NCBI GenBank assembly: GCA_029862205.1
Contig: JAOTXT010000001.1
Coordinates: 1-64,000, forward strand
Origin: Paracoccaceae bacterium
Lineage (GTDB): Bacteria > Pseudomonadota > Alphaproteobacteria > Rhodobacterales > Rhodobacteraceae
Direction: 5' to 3'
DNA length: 64,000 bases
Shown: in pieces, positions 39,241-48,536 of the stretch
Numbering within the stretch: the first letter of the stretch is position 1
Layout: every line of letters starts with the position of its first letter
Program-made: the position numbers and the translations under genes
The notes under the pieces: generated by a model
Told to the model about the DNA's origin: nothing
Seen by the model: the letters and a program-made list of their open reading frames with translations, nothing else
Databases searched by the model: none

Positions 39241-41123
39241 ATGAGCGACAAGCCGGTTTCAGTTGCCCAAGCGCTGCAGAATGCGGACCGGTTGGCCGCC
39301 ATGGGCGCCTGTCAGCAGGCCGCGGAAATCTACGAAGCCGTGTTGGCGCGATTTCCGGGCAACCGGAGGGCAGCGCAGGGTTTGAGCGCGCTCGGTCCGG
39401 TCCCCGCATCCCCGGCGACGCCGCCCCGAGCCGTTTTGGAAAATTTGGTGGCACTCTTCCAGTCCCAGCGGACCGAGGACGCGATCCGGGAAGGCCTCGC
39501 GCTGGTTCGGCGCTATCCCCAAGTCCCGGCGATCTACAGCGTGCTCGGCGGCGCACACGCCCAACGCAACGAACACGAGCAGGCGGCGGAGTACTACGCC
39601 AAGGCGCTCGAACTTGCGCCACGCGACCTTCCGGCCCGCTACAATCTGGCGCTGATGCAGCGCGCACTGAACAGGCTGGACGAGGCCGCGGAAAATTTCG
39701 AGGCCGTCCTCGCGGTGCAGCCCAGCCACGTGGATGCGCAGGCCGGGCTTGGTGGAGCGCTTGCGCGAATGGACCGCTTTGCAGAGGCGGCTGAGAGCTT
39801 TCGCGCGGCCCTGGCGAATAACCCTCGGCACCTTGGCGCGTTGGTTGGGCTGGGCAACGCGCTGGACCGCATGGGCAGTGCGAGGAAGCTGCCGAGCGGT
39901 ATCGACAAGCGCTACAGGTTCGCCCTGACCACCGCGCCGCTCATTTGAACCTGTGCGAGGTTTTCGAGAAGACCAATCAGCGCGATGCTTTCGCTGCGGC
40001 GGTGCGCGCGGCGGAACAGCACTTGCCCCCGGACGATCCGCTCTTGATGCTGCGTCTGGGGCAGCTCGCGATGCGCGAGAATCGTCTCGAGGAAGCACGG
40101 GAGGATTTGAACCGGATCGACGCAACCCGATTGAACCCGATATTCGCCGCGCGTCTGAGCGCGTTGCTCGGCCAGGTGAACGATCGCCTCGGTGCTTTCG
40201 ACCAGGCTTTCGGTCATTTCGAGCAGATGAATGCCCAGGCAGCGCAATCGATCTCGGATATCGCGCCAGACCGTTATCTCTCCGAGATCGAGTCATTGGT
40301 TGCGGCGTGGGATCGCGCGAACCTGATCTCGGCTCCCACCGATCCCACAAGCCCGGACGACACACCTGTCTTTATCGTCGGCTTTCCACGCTCGGGCACG
40401 ACACTTTTGGATACGATCCTGCGTGGTCACCCGGATACAGCTGTCATCGAGGAAGGCCCGATGGTCGATCGGATGCGCGGCGTCTTGGGAGCTCTGCCAA
40501 CGCCGGAAATTCTGGACGCGGTATCTGACGATGCAATTGAAGAAATGCGTGGGGCTTATCTGGAAACCTTGCGCGGGCATCCGGAATTCTCCCGGCGCCG
40601 TCTGGTAATCGACAAGCTTCCACTCAATATCAAGGATGCGGGGCTGATCCGCACGGTTTTCCCGGGCGCGCGCTTCATTCTTGCGCTGCGCCATCCCTGC
40701 GATACGGTGCTGAGCTGCTTCATGCAGAACTTCGCCCTGAACGACGCAATGGCGAATTTTGTATCCATCGAGCACGCGGCGCGGCTCTATGACTCGATCA
40801 TGCGGCTATGGACCTCGACGGAACGTTCGATGGCGTTGGAGGTTCATCTCCTGAGATACGAAGATTTGGTCGATGACCTGAAAGGCACAATCACGCCACT
40901 GATGGGGTTCCTGGGCCTCGATTGGCATGACGGCATGGCGGATTACAGGCAGACCGCGCTCGACCGCGGGCGCATCAACACACCGAGCTATCACCAGGTC
41001 ACGGAACGGCTTTACAGCCGCGCGGCGGGACGGCGGGAGAACTACCGGCGCGAGATCGAACCCGTCATGCCGTTGCTCGATCCTTGGATCGCGCATTTCG
41101 GCTACGATACATCGCAGCACTGA
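39241..41123 (+). pseudogene. TPR-repeat sulfotransferase split by a one-base frameshift
   Basis: N-terminal part (39241 to about 39873) contains tandem TPR units such as EQAAEYYAKALELAPRDLPA and DEAAENFEAVLAVQPSHVDA. The C-terminal part (readable as 39945-41123) has a sulfotransferase domain with the PAPS 5'-phosphosulfate loop FIVGFPRSGTTLLDTIL and the 3'-phosphate region. At 39871-39880 the frame breaks: reading the other frame from 39876 gives QCEEAAERYRQALQVRPDH, a perfect TPR continuation, so one base appears lost in ATGGGCAG. The repaired protein would be about 627 aa. Either a recent pseudogene or a sequencing error. Such proteins transfer sulfate from PAPS to unknown acceptors. Confidence 0.85.
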
Positions 41124-41154
41124 TAAACGGTCGCACCCGAAGAAAGGAAGCCCC

Positions 41155-41967
41155 ATGCCCGAGGTCGATTGGTCCCGCATGAAAGCCCAGGAATTGCGCG
41201 AACGCGCGGCCGCCGGTGCCGTCGTCATCCTGCCGATCGCGTCGATCGAACAGCACGGACCACACCTGCCGGTGATGACAGACACGCGCCTCGGCCACGA
41301 GGTCGCGCTTCGCGCCGCCCGCAAGGCCTATCCGTCGCGACCGACGGTGGTCACACCCGTCGTTTGGAGCGGGCTCTCCGAGCACCACATGCCTTTTGGC
41401 GGCACGCTGACCCTCAGTCACGAGACCTTCCGCAGGCTTGTCCATGATCTGATCATTTCGGTCGTACGGCACGGGTTCCGTGACGTGCTGATCTCCAACT
41501 CCCACGGCGGGAATATCATAGCGATGCAGCAGATCGCCGATGAACTGGCGAGCAAGGTCGACGCGACCATCGTCGCGACCACCTATGTGGCCGAGGCAGC
41601 CGATGCGATTGGGCAATTTCTCGACGACCAGGCGGGGGTCCAACATGCCTGCGAGGGCGAGACGTCGATGATGATGGTTTGCGAGCCGGATCTGGTGGAC
41701 GCGTCGGATCTGGCGGCGTTGGGCACCGAGCGCATCGGCTTCCTCAAAGCGGGGCAGAATTCCTATCGCTGGCGCCCGTTCACTCATACAACAGGCAACG
41801 GCGTGTCGGGCATCCCCGAGAAAGCGACTGCCGAAAAGGGCGAGAGGATCCTGGAAGCCGCCGCAAAAGCCATTGCGGCCCTGATCGCTGCGCCCGAGAC
41901 TTGGGCACCCGCGAACGACCTGCGCGGCGAGGGCACCGGCGGCGTTCCGTTCCGCGACCGGGGATGA
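41155..41967 (+). CDS. Creatininase-family amidohydrolase
   Basis: Metal-dependent amidohydrolase of the creatininase family (270 aa). Conserved metal-site segments are PIASIEQHGPHLPVMTD (about residues 26-42), LISNSHGGNI (about 117-126) and HACEGETSMM (about 164-173). Family members act on creatinine, mycofactocin or formamide-type substrates; no specific assignment is possible. GGAAG precedes the ATG at 41155. It follows the broken sulfotransferase by 31 bp and precedes tRNA-Val. Confidence 0.88.
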   Translation: MPEVDWSRMKAQELRERAAAGAVVILPIASIEQHGPHLPVMTDTRLGHEVALRAARKAYPSRPTVVTPVVWSGLSEHHMPFGGTLTLSHETFRRLVHDLIISVVRHGFRDVLISNSHGGNIIAMQQIADELASKVDATIVATTYVAEAADAIGQFLDDQAGVQHACEGETSMMMVCEPDLVDASDLAALGTERIGFLKAGQNSYRWRPFTHTTGNGVSGIPEKATAEKGERILEAAAKAIAALIAAPETWAPANDLRGEGTGGVPFRDRG

Positions 41968-41991
41968 TTGCGCTATCGTCGGAATGCGGTC

Positions 41992-42067
41992 TGGTGGGCG
42001 GTGAGAGACTCGAACTCCCGACATCCTCGGTGTAAACGAGGCGCTCTACCAACTGAGCTAACCGCCC
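41992..42067 (-). tRNA. tRNA-Val (anticodon TAC)
   Basis: 76 nt with encoded CCA. Minus strand begins GGGCGGT, pairs with ACCGCCC, discriminator A; D-arm GCTCAGTTGGTAGAGC, anticodon loop TTTACAC flanked by CCTCG/CGAGG, T-arm GGAGTTCGAGTCTC. TAC decodes valine GUA codons. Confidence 0.97.
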
Positions 42068-42094
42068 CCATTTCAGGCTGGCCTCAAATGCCGT

Positions 42095-42128
42095 CCGGCC
42101 TGACGGGGCTTTAAACCCATCAGGCCGG
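42095..42128 (-). terminator. Hairpin downstream of lon
   Basis: CCGGCCTGA (42095-42103) pairs with TCAGGCCGG (42120-42128), with an inner GGG/CCC possible, in the gap between the lon stop and tRNA-Val. There is no strong U-run, so it may be a 3'-end stabilising or weak termination structure. Confidence 0.45.
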
Positions 42129-42153
42129 AGTGGTCAACCGAAACGGATTCGGA

Positions 42154-44559
42154 TCAGTGCGCGAGCGATGCTTCCGGACCGCCGGGATCGTCCGTGGCCG
42201 GTGGCACTTGCTCGGCCTCCTCGTTCCACTCGATTGGCTCCAGTTCGCGGACCAGGGCGAGCTTCAGGACATCGTTCACCGTATCGACCGGTAATATCTC
42301 GAGCCCAGATTTCACGTTGTCCGGAATCTCCGCCAAGTCCTTCACGTTCTCCTTCGGGATCAGCACGGTCTTGACGCCACCCCTGAGTGCCGCGAGCAGT
42401 TTCTCCTTGAGCCCACCGATTGGCAGAACGCTGCCACGAAGCGTTATCTCGCCAGTCATCGCCACGTCGCGCTTGACCGGGATTTGGGTCAGTACCGAGA
42501 CGATGGACGTGACCATGCCAACGCCGGCCGAAGGGCCATCCTTGGGCGTCGCGCCCTCGGGCACATGGACGTGGATATCGATCTTCTCGAACGCCGGGGG
42601 CTTGATCCCGAAGGCGGCCGCCTTGGCCCGCACGAAGCTGGCCGCGGCGTCAATCGATTCCTTCATCACGTCGCCCAGCTTGCCGGTCGTCTTCATCCGG
42701 CCCTTGCCCGGCAGCTTCAGCGCCTCGATATGCAGCAGGTCGCCACCAACCGAGGTGTAGGCAAGTCCGGTGGTCACGCCGACCTGGTCTTTCTCCTCGG
42801 CCAGGCCGTGGCGGAACTTCGGGACGCCCAGGTAGTTCTCCAGCTTCTCGGGCGTAACATCGACCGACTTCACGTCGCCCCGGACAATATCTGTCAGCAC
42901 CTTGCGGCAGAGCTTGGCCAATTCGCGTTCCAGGTTCCGAACGCCAGCCTCGCGGGTATAGGTGCGGACGACATCCAGAAGCGCCTCGTCGGACAAGCTG
43001 AATTCTCCGTTCTTCAGCCCATGCTCCTTGGTCTGCTTGGGCAGCAGGTGGCGCTTGGCGATCTCGAGCTTTTCGTCCTCGGTATAGCCGGCCAGCGGAA
43101 TGATCTCCATCCGGTCCAACAGCGGCTGCGGCATGTTGTAGGTATTCGCCGTGGTGATGAACATCACGTGGCTGAGGTCATATTCGACCTCGAGATAATG
43201 GTCCGAGAAGGTGTTGTTCTGCTCGGGGTCCAGCACCTCCAGCATGGCCGAAGCTGGGTCGCCTCGGAAGTCGTGACCCATCTTGTCGATCTCATCGAGC
43301 AGGATCAGCGGGTTCGTGGTCTTGGCCTTCTTCATTGCCTGGATGATCTTGCCGGGCATCGAGCCAATATAAGTGCGCCGGTGGCCGCGGATCTCGGCCT
43401 CATCGCGCACGCCACCCAGTGAGATACGAATGAATTCGCGCCCCGTGGCCCGGGCAACCGACTTACCGAGCGAGGTCTTGCCGACGCCCGGCGGTCCGAC
43501 GAGGCAGAGGATCGGGCCCTTCATCTTGGCCGAGCGTTGCTGGACAGCCAGATACTCGACCATCCGTTCCTTGACCTTTTCCAACGCGTAGTGATCGGCG
43601 TCCAGGATCTCCTGCGCCTTGCCCAGGTTCTTCTTGACGCGGGACTTGTTGCCCCAGGGGATCGACAGCATCCAGTCGAGGTAGTTGCGTACGACAGTAG
43701 ATTCGGCCGACATCGGGCTCATCTGGCGCAGCTTCTTGACCTCGGCCAGCGCCTTTTCGCGCGCCTCTTTCGAGAGCTTGGTCGCCTCGATCTTGTCCTC
43801 GTATTCGGCGGCCTCGTCGCGGCCGTCCTCGCTACCATCGCCCAGCTCGCGCTGGATCGCCTTCATCTGCTCGTTCAGATAATATTCGCGCTGAGTCCGC
43901 TCCATCTGGTTCTTGACGCGGCTCTTGATTTTCTTCTCGACCTGCAGGACCGAAATTTCGCCCTGGACCATCTTGAGCAGCATCTCGAGCCGCTGAGAAA
44001 CCCCCGGCTCTTCGAGCAATTTCTGGCGCTCACTTAGCTTGACGCCGATATGACCCGCGACGGTGTCGGCCAGCTTTGCGGCATCGTCGATTTCGCCGAT
44101 ATTGCCCAGCGCCTCTTCCGGCACGTTCTTGTTCAGCTTCACGTAGCGCTCGAATTGCTCGATCAGGGAACGGGACAGCGCCTCGACGGTCGTCTCGTCC
44201 GACTCGGTATCGGCGAATTCCTCGGCTTCCGCCTCGAAGAAGCTGTCGTTCTCCAGGAACCGAACGATCTTTGCGCGCGCGCGGCCCTCGACCAGAACCT
44301 TCACGGTTCCGTCGGGCAGTTTCAGGAGCTGCAGCACATTGGCCAGCGCGCCGACGCGGTAGATATCATCCTCACCCGGATCATCCTTGCCCGGATCCTT
44401 TTGACTGGCCAGCAGGATCTGGCGGTCGTCCTTCATCACCTGCTCGAGCGCCTTGACCGAGCGCTCGCGACCGACGAACAACGGCACGATCATGTGCGGG
44501 AACACCACGATGTCGCGAAGCGGCAAGACCGGATAGGTGGCGGTTGTCTTGTCTGTCAT
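42154..44559 (-). CDS. lon: ATP-dependent protease Lon
   Basis: Cytoplasmic AAA+ serine protease degrading damaged and regulatory proteins (801 aa). N-terminal substrate domain ([21 protein letters not shown]), Walker [13 protein letters not shown] (about residues 356-367), Walker [10 protein letters not shown], and the proteolytic Ser in [12 protein letters not shown] (about 680-691) with the catalytic Lys about 43 residues on. Length and domains are complete. A heat-shock-like promoter lies upstream. Downstream of clpX by 150 bp. Confidence 0.98.
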   Translation of the reverse strand: MTDKTTATYPVLPLRDIVVFPHMIVPLFVGRERSVKALEQVMKDDRQILLASQKDPGKDDPGEDDIYRVGALANVLQLLKLPDGTVKVLVEGRARAKIVRFLENDSFFEAEAEEFADTESDETTVEALSRSLIEQFERYVKLNKNVPEEALGNIGEIDDAAKLADTVAGHIGVKLSERQKLLEEPGVSQRLEMLLKMVQGEISVLQVEKKIKSRVKNQMERTQREYYLNEQMKAIQRELGDGSEDGRDEAAEYEDKIEATKLSKEAREKALAEVKKLRQMSPMSAESTVVRNYLDWMLSIPWGNKSRVKKNLGKAQEILDADHYALEKVKERMVEYLAVQQRSAKMKGPILCLVGPPGVGKTSLGKSVARATGREFIRISLGGVRDEAEIRGHRRTYIGSMPGKIIQAMKKAKTTNPLILLDEIDKMGHDFRGDPASAMLEVLDPEQNNTFSDHYLEVEYDLSHVMFITTANTYNMPQPLLDRMEIIPLAGYTEDEKLEIAKRHLLPKQTKEHGLKNGEFSLSDEALLDVVRTYTREAGVRNLERELAKLCRKVLTDIVRGDVKSVDVTPEKLENYLGVPKFRHGLAEEKDQVGVTTGLAYTSVGGDLLHIEALKLPGKGRMKTTGKLGDVMKESIDAAASFVRAKAAAFGIKPPAFEKIDIHVHVPEGATPKDGPSAGVGMVTSIVSVLTQIPVKRDVAMTGEITLRGSVLPIGGLKEKLLAALRGGVKTVLIPKENVKDLAEIPDNVKSGLEILPVDTVNDVLKLALVRELEPIEWNEEAEQVPPATDDPGGPEASLAH

Positions 44560-44616
44560 AACTGGCTGCCTCTGCCGATGGGGCCGCTCTGAAACAGCCC
44601 TCGCTTCTGTCTGACA

Positions 44617-44649
44617 ATAGAATTGGCCCGCCGAGCGGGTATTTTCAAG
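44617..44649 (-). promoter_or_regulatory. Candidate heat-shock (RpoH) promoter of lon
   Basis: On the minus strand CTTGAAAA (44649-44642) and CCAATTCTAT (44626-44617) are spaced 15 bp, about 60 bp upstream of the lon ATG. This fits the general RpoH pattern of CTTGAA and CCCATNT with a 13-17 bp spacer, and lon is a heat-shock gene in most proteobacteria. Not tested computationally. Confidence 0.5.
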
Positions 44650-44709
44650 ACGGCGGCCTGCAATTGAAACCGATTGCCGTGCGCAACCGTGGCGGGATGC
44701 GCAATTGTC

Positions 44710-45978
44710 CTACGACGCGGTCGCGCCTGCTTCGGCAGCGTGATCGGAATGAATGAATAGAGGCTTCGCCTCGCCGTCGATCACTTCCTCGTTGACCACG
44801 ACTTCCTCGACCGATTCCATGCCCGGCAATTCGAACATCGTGTTTAGCAGCACGTCTTCCAGAATAGACCGCAGGCCCCGCGCGCCCGTTTTGCGCTCGA
44901 TCGCCTTGCGGGCAATGGCGCTCAGCGCGTCTTCGGTAAAGGCCAGCTTGACGTTCTCCATCTCGAAAAGCCGCTGATACTGCTTGACCAAGGCGTTCTT
45001 CGGCTTGGTCAGGATGGTCACCAGGGCTTCCTCGTCGAGATCGCGCAATGTGGCCACGACTGGAAGGCGGCCGACAAATTCGGGAATCAAGCCGAATTTC
45101 AGCAAATCTTCCGGCTCGAGAGCCGCCAGGACGTCGCCGACGCGGCGGTCATCTTCGGACCGCACATCGGCACCGAAGCCGATGGCCGAGCCCTTCCCGC
45201 GCCGCGAGATGATCTTGTCGAGGCCCGAAAAGGCGCCGCCGCAGATGAACAGGATGTTGGTGGTGTCCACCTGCAGGAATTCCTGCTGCGGATGCTTGCG
45301 GCCGCCCTGGGGCGGCACCGAGGCAACGGTCCCCTCCATGATCTTCAACAGCGCCTGCTGGACACCTTCGCCCGAGACATCGCGGGTGATCGAGGGGTTG
45401 TCCGATTTGCGGCTGATCTTGTCGACCTCGTCGATATAGACGATGCCGCGCTGCGCGCGCTCGACATTATAGTCGGCCGATTGCAGCAGCTTGAGGATGA
45501 TGTTCTCGACGTCCTCGCCAACGTAACCGGCCTCGGTTAGCGTCGTGGCGTCCGCCATGGTGAACGGCACGTCCAGAATCCGTGCCAGCGTCTGGGCCAA
45601 AAGTGTCTTTCCGCAACCGGTCGGACCGATCAGAAGAATGTTCGATTTGGCCAATTCCACATCGCTGGATTTAGAGGCGTGGCCCAGCCTCTTGTAGTGG
45701 TTGTGGACTGCGACCGAGAGGACCCGCTTGGCCATGCTCTGGCCGATCACATAGTCGTCGAGCACCTCGCAGATATCGCCCGGCGTCGGCACCCCGTCCG
45801 AAGACTTGACAAGATTGTTCTTGGTCTCCTCGCGGATGATGTCCATGCACAGTTCGACGCACTCATCACAGATGAAAACGGTCGGTCCGGCAATCAGCTT
45901 GCGAACCTCATGCTGGCTTTTCCCGCAGAACGAGCAATAGAGGGTGTTCTTGCTTTCGGAGCCACTGCTCTTGGTCAT
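44710..45978 (-). CDS. clpX: ATP-dependent Clp protease ATP-binding subunit ClpX
   Basis: AAA+ unfoldase that feeds ssrA-tagged and other substrates to ClpP (422 aa). N-terminal C4 zinc finger ([11 protein letters not shown]...CDECVELC, about residues 15-43), Walker [13 protein letters not shown] (about 123-134), Walker [11 protein letters not shown], and the ClpP-contacting IGF loop ([12 protein letters not shown]). Complete length. It lies 180 bp downstream of clpP and upstream of lon, the common clpP-clpX-lon order. Confidence 0.98.
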   Translation of the reverse strand: MTKSSGSESKNTLYCSFCGKSQHEVRKLIAGPTVFICDECVELCMDIIREETKNNLVKSSDGVPTPGDICEVLDDYVIGQSMAKRVLSVAVHNHYKRLGHASKSSDVELAKSNILLIGPTGCGKTLLAQTLARILDVPFTMADATTLTEAGYVGEDVENIILKLLQSADYNVERAQRGIVYIDEVDKISRKSDNPSITRDVSGEGVQQALLKIMEGTVASVPPQGGRKHPQQEFLQVDTTNILFICGGAFSGLDKIISRRGKGSAIGFGADVRSEDDRRVGDVLAALEPEDLLKFGLIPEFVGRLPVVATLRDLDEEALVTILTKPKNALVKQYQRLFEMENVKLAFTEDALSAIARKAIERKTGARGLRSILEDVLLNTMFELPGMESVEEVVVNEEVIDGEAKPLFIHSDHAAEAGATAS

Positions 45979-46102
45979 ATTGATCTCCAGGCGCGCCTCA
46001 GCGCCGCAAGCTGCGAACTGGCCTTAAACCGCACCACCACAAGCGAATCTGGCCAACTTACATCTTACCGTCCTTGGCATTGAGTGTCACGAAGTGCAGG
46101 CT

Positions 46103-46131
46103 CCACGCTTGGCATTGTGAAAGAAGCGTGG
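46103..46131 (-). terminator. Hairpin in the clpP-clpX gap
   Basis: CCACGCTT (46103-46110) and AAGCGTGG (46124-46131) form an 8-bp stem with a 13-nt loop, 28 bp downstream of the clpP stop. It could separate clpP from clpX transcription or act as a processing site; there is no strong T-run. Confidence 0.4.
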
Positions 46132-46158
46132 CAATTCAGTACCCGTTTGGTGCCGATT

Positions 46159-46785
46159 TTATTCTTCGTCGGGCACCTCGCGTCTTTCGACAATTTTGTC
46201 GATCAGCCCCCAATCCTCGGCTTGGGCCGGTGTCATGAAGTTGTCACGCTCGAGCACGGTCTCGACCTTCTCGAGGGTCTGGCCGCAATGTTTCACGTAG
46301 ATTTCGTTTAGCCTGGCCTTCAACTCCAGGATTTCCTTCGCGTGAATCGCGATGTCCGTGGCCTGGCCCTGAAATCCAGCCGACGGCTGGTGAACCATGA
46401 TCCGGCTGTTGGGCAGTGCAAACCGCATGTCCTTCTCGCCCGCCGCCAGCAGCAGCGAGCCCATCGACGCGGCCTGACCGATGCAGACGGTCGAAATTGG
46501 GCTGCGGATATATTGCATGGTGTCGTAGATCGACAGCCCAGAGGTCACGACGCCCCCGGGGCTGTTAATATACATCGCGATCTCTTTCTTCGGATTCTCG
46601 GATTCCAGGAACAGAAGCTGCGCCACGATCGACGTGGCCATCTCGTCATGGACCGCGCCCGAGACGAAGATGATCCGCTCCTTGAGCATCCGCGAGTAGA
46701 TGTCATAGCGCAGCGAGCCGCGCGAGGTGATCTCCTCGACCGTTGGAATGATATAGTTGGTGGCGATACCGACCGGGTCTCTCAT
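46159..46785 (-). CDS. clpP: ATP-dependent Clp protease proteolytic subunit ClpP
   Basis: Serine protease forming the tetradecameric proteolytic barrel for ClpX/ClpA (208 aa). The active Ser is in [15 protein letters not shown] and the His in [15 protein letters not shown], with [17 protein letters not shown] (oxyanion region) upstream. The N-terminal loop is [16 protein letters not shown]. Length is typical for alphaproteobacteria. It follows tig by 145 bp and precedes clpX. Confidence 0.98.
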   Translation of the reverse strand: MRDPVGIATNYIIPTVEEITSRGSLRYDIYSRMLKERIIFVSGAVHDEMATSIVAQLLFLESENPKKEIAMYINSPGGVVTSGLSIYDTMQYIRSPISTVCIGQAASMGSLLLAAGEKDMRFALPNSRIMVHQPSAGFQGQATDIAIHAKEILELKARLNEIYVKHCGQTLEKVETVLERDNFMTPAQAEDWGLIDKIVERREVPDEE

Positions 46786-46930
46786 AACTGCTATCCTGCC
46801 TCGGGCCCGCCCATTTGGCGGGCGTTGGTGTTACAATTACGTTTAATCCTTCACCCGCGCAGCGACAAGAGCGGGGGCGTCTTCCGCACGCCTCGCAACA
46901 TTTGCGAGATTTCCACGCCAACGAGCCGCG

Positions 46931-48262
46931 TCAATCCGCGTCCAACGCTTCGAGTTCTTTCTCGAAATCGGCCTTCTTGACCGCCAGCTCCTTGACCTGG
47001 GCCTTCGAGAAGATGTGGTCGACGACCTTGTCCTCGAAGAGCGGCGCGCGGATCTGTTCCAGCATCTGGCGGTTCTGTTTGACGAAGTCGAAGAACTCGC
47101 GCTCCTGGCCCGGATACTGGCGTGCCTGGATCATGATCGCCTGGCCCATCTCCTGGTCAGTGATCTCGACCTCGGTCTTTGCGCCGATCTCGGCCAGCAG
47201 AAGCCCCAGCTTGACGCGGCGCTCGGCCAGCTTCACATGCTCGTCGGTCGGCTCGACCTCATCGTGATCGTGGCCTTCGACCTCGGGGTTGTCCTCGTGC
47301 CAAAGCTGATGGGCAATCGACTTCGACTCCGCATCTACCAGCGAGGGCGGGAGATCGAACGTGACCGTCTCGTCGAGCTTGTCCAGAAGGCGCCGCTTTA
47401 CCAGCGCGCGGCTGGCATCGGCAAATTCGGCGCTGATCCGCTCGCGGATCTGATCCTTCAGCCCGTCCAGGTTCTCGGCGCCATAGCGCTCGGCCAGGGC
47501 ATCGTCGATCGCGGCGGGTTTCGGGGTGCGGACTTCCTTGACCGTGCACTCGAAAACCGCGTCCTTACCGGCCAGATTGGCGGCGCCATATTCCTGCGGA
47601 AAGGTCACTTTGACCTCGCGCGCCTCGCCGGTCTTGGCGCCGACGAGCTGCTCCTCGAAACCGGGAATAAACGAGCTTGACCCCAGCACCAGGGGATAAT
47701 CCTCGGCCGTGCCGCCCTCGAACGCCTCGCCATCGACCTTACCGGTGAAGTCGATCACCAACTGATCGCCGTCCTTGGATTTCGCGGTTTTGCCGCGGGC
47801 CTCGAAATCCGCGGTGCTTTCGGCCAGCCGGTCGAGCGCTTCCTGCACCGCACTGTCCTCGACCGTCACGATCTTGCGCTCGAGCTCGATTTTGCCGAAG
47901 TCGATCTCGGGGACATCTGGAAGGCATTCGTAATTGAACTCGACCGTGAGATCGTCGCCTTCCTCGAAGTCTTCGTTGACGATCTTCACATTCGGCTGCT
48001 GCGCCGGGCGGTGGCCGGAATCCTCTAGGTGCTCGCTGACCGCAGCCTCGACGGTTTCCTGGACCACCTCGCCCAGGACGGATTTTCCGAACATCTTCTT
48101 GAGTAGCGGCAGCGGCGCCTTGCCCTTGCGGAAGCCCTTCATTTGGAAGCCTTCGCGCACGGTCTCCAGTTTTTCGGTGGTCTTGGCCTCGAGCGCCGCG
48201 GCAGTCACCACGACCGAATATTCCCGCCGCAATCCCTCAGCCTTGGTTTCCGTCACCTGCAT
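46931..48262 (-). CDS. tig: Trigger factor
   Basis: Ribosome-bound chaperone with peptidyl-prolyl isomerase activity (443 aa). The ribosome-docking signature region is [18 protein letters not shown] (about residues 43-60). The FKBP-type domain occupies about 150-240 ([36 protein letters not shown]), followed by the helical C-terminal chaperone domain with an acidic, His-rich insert ([12 protein letters not shown]). The ATG at 48262 ([15 protein letters not shown]) is chosen; the upstream frame runs through tRNA-Leu and is not coding. Confidence 0.97.
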   Translation of the reverse strand: MQVTETKAEGLRREYSVVVTAAALEAKTTEKLETVREGFQMKGFRKGKAPLPLLKKMFGKSVLGEVVQETVEAAVSEHLEDSGHRPAQQPNVKIVNEDFEEGDDLTVEFNYECLPDVPEIDFGKIELERKIVTVEDSAVQEALDRLAESTADFEARGKTAKSKDGDQLVIDFTGKVDGEAFEGGTAEDYPLVLGSSSFIPGFEEQLVGAKTGEAREVKVTFPQEYGAANLAGKDAVFECTVKEVRTPKPAAIDDALAERYGAENLDGLKDQIRERISAEFADASRALVKRRLLDKLDETVTFDLPPSLVDAESKSIAHQLWHEDNPEVEGHDHDEVEPTDEHVKLAERRVKLGLLLAEIGAKTEVEITDQEMGQAIMIQARQYPGQEREFFDFVKQNRQMLEQIRAPLFEDKVVDHIFSKAQVKELAVKKADFEKELEALDAD

Positions 48263-48326
48263 TGCCGTTCCTTCAGTCTTGCACCGGCAGTGTCGCCGGG
48301 TCTCCCATTTCCGTCTCTGGCGCGAG

Positions 48327-48411
48327 TGGTGCGGGCGGAGGGACTTGAACCCCCACGCCTTGCGGCACGAGAACCTAAATCTCGCGTGTCTACCATTTCC
48401 ACCACGCCCGC
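48327..48411 (-). tRNA. tRNA-Leu (anticodon TAG)
   Basis: 85 nt with encoded CCA and the long variable arm of class II tRNAs. Minus strand begins GCGGGCG, pairs with CGCCCGC, discriminator A; anticodon loop TTTAGGT between CGAGA and TCTCG; T-arm GGGGGTTCAAGTCCC. TAG decodes leucine CUA codons. Confidence 0.97.
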
Positions 48412-48536
48412 GCGCCGCGCGTCCCATACCGGGAGCGATTTCGGCCTCCCTATATCAAGCGGATTTACCGGGCGATAGAGCAAAATCGCACGAGGCTGGG
48501 CGGCGGGATCACGCAGAGTTGACGTTAGGTCAGTTT

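Noticed and set aside
39945-41123. Separate sulfotransferase gene starting at 39945
   Set aside because: The TTG start lies inside a TPR unit that continues in frame from upstream, so this is the second part of a frameshifted gene.
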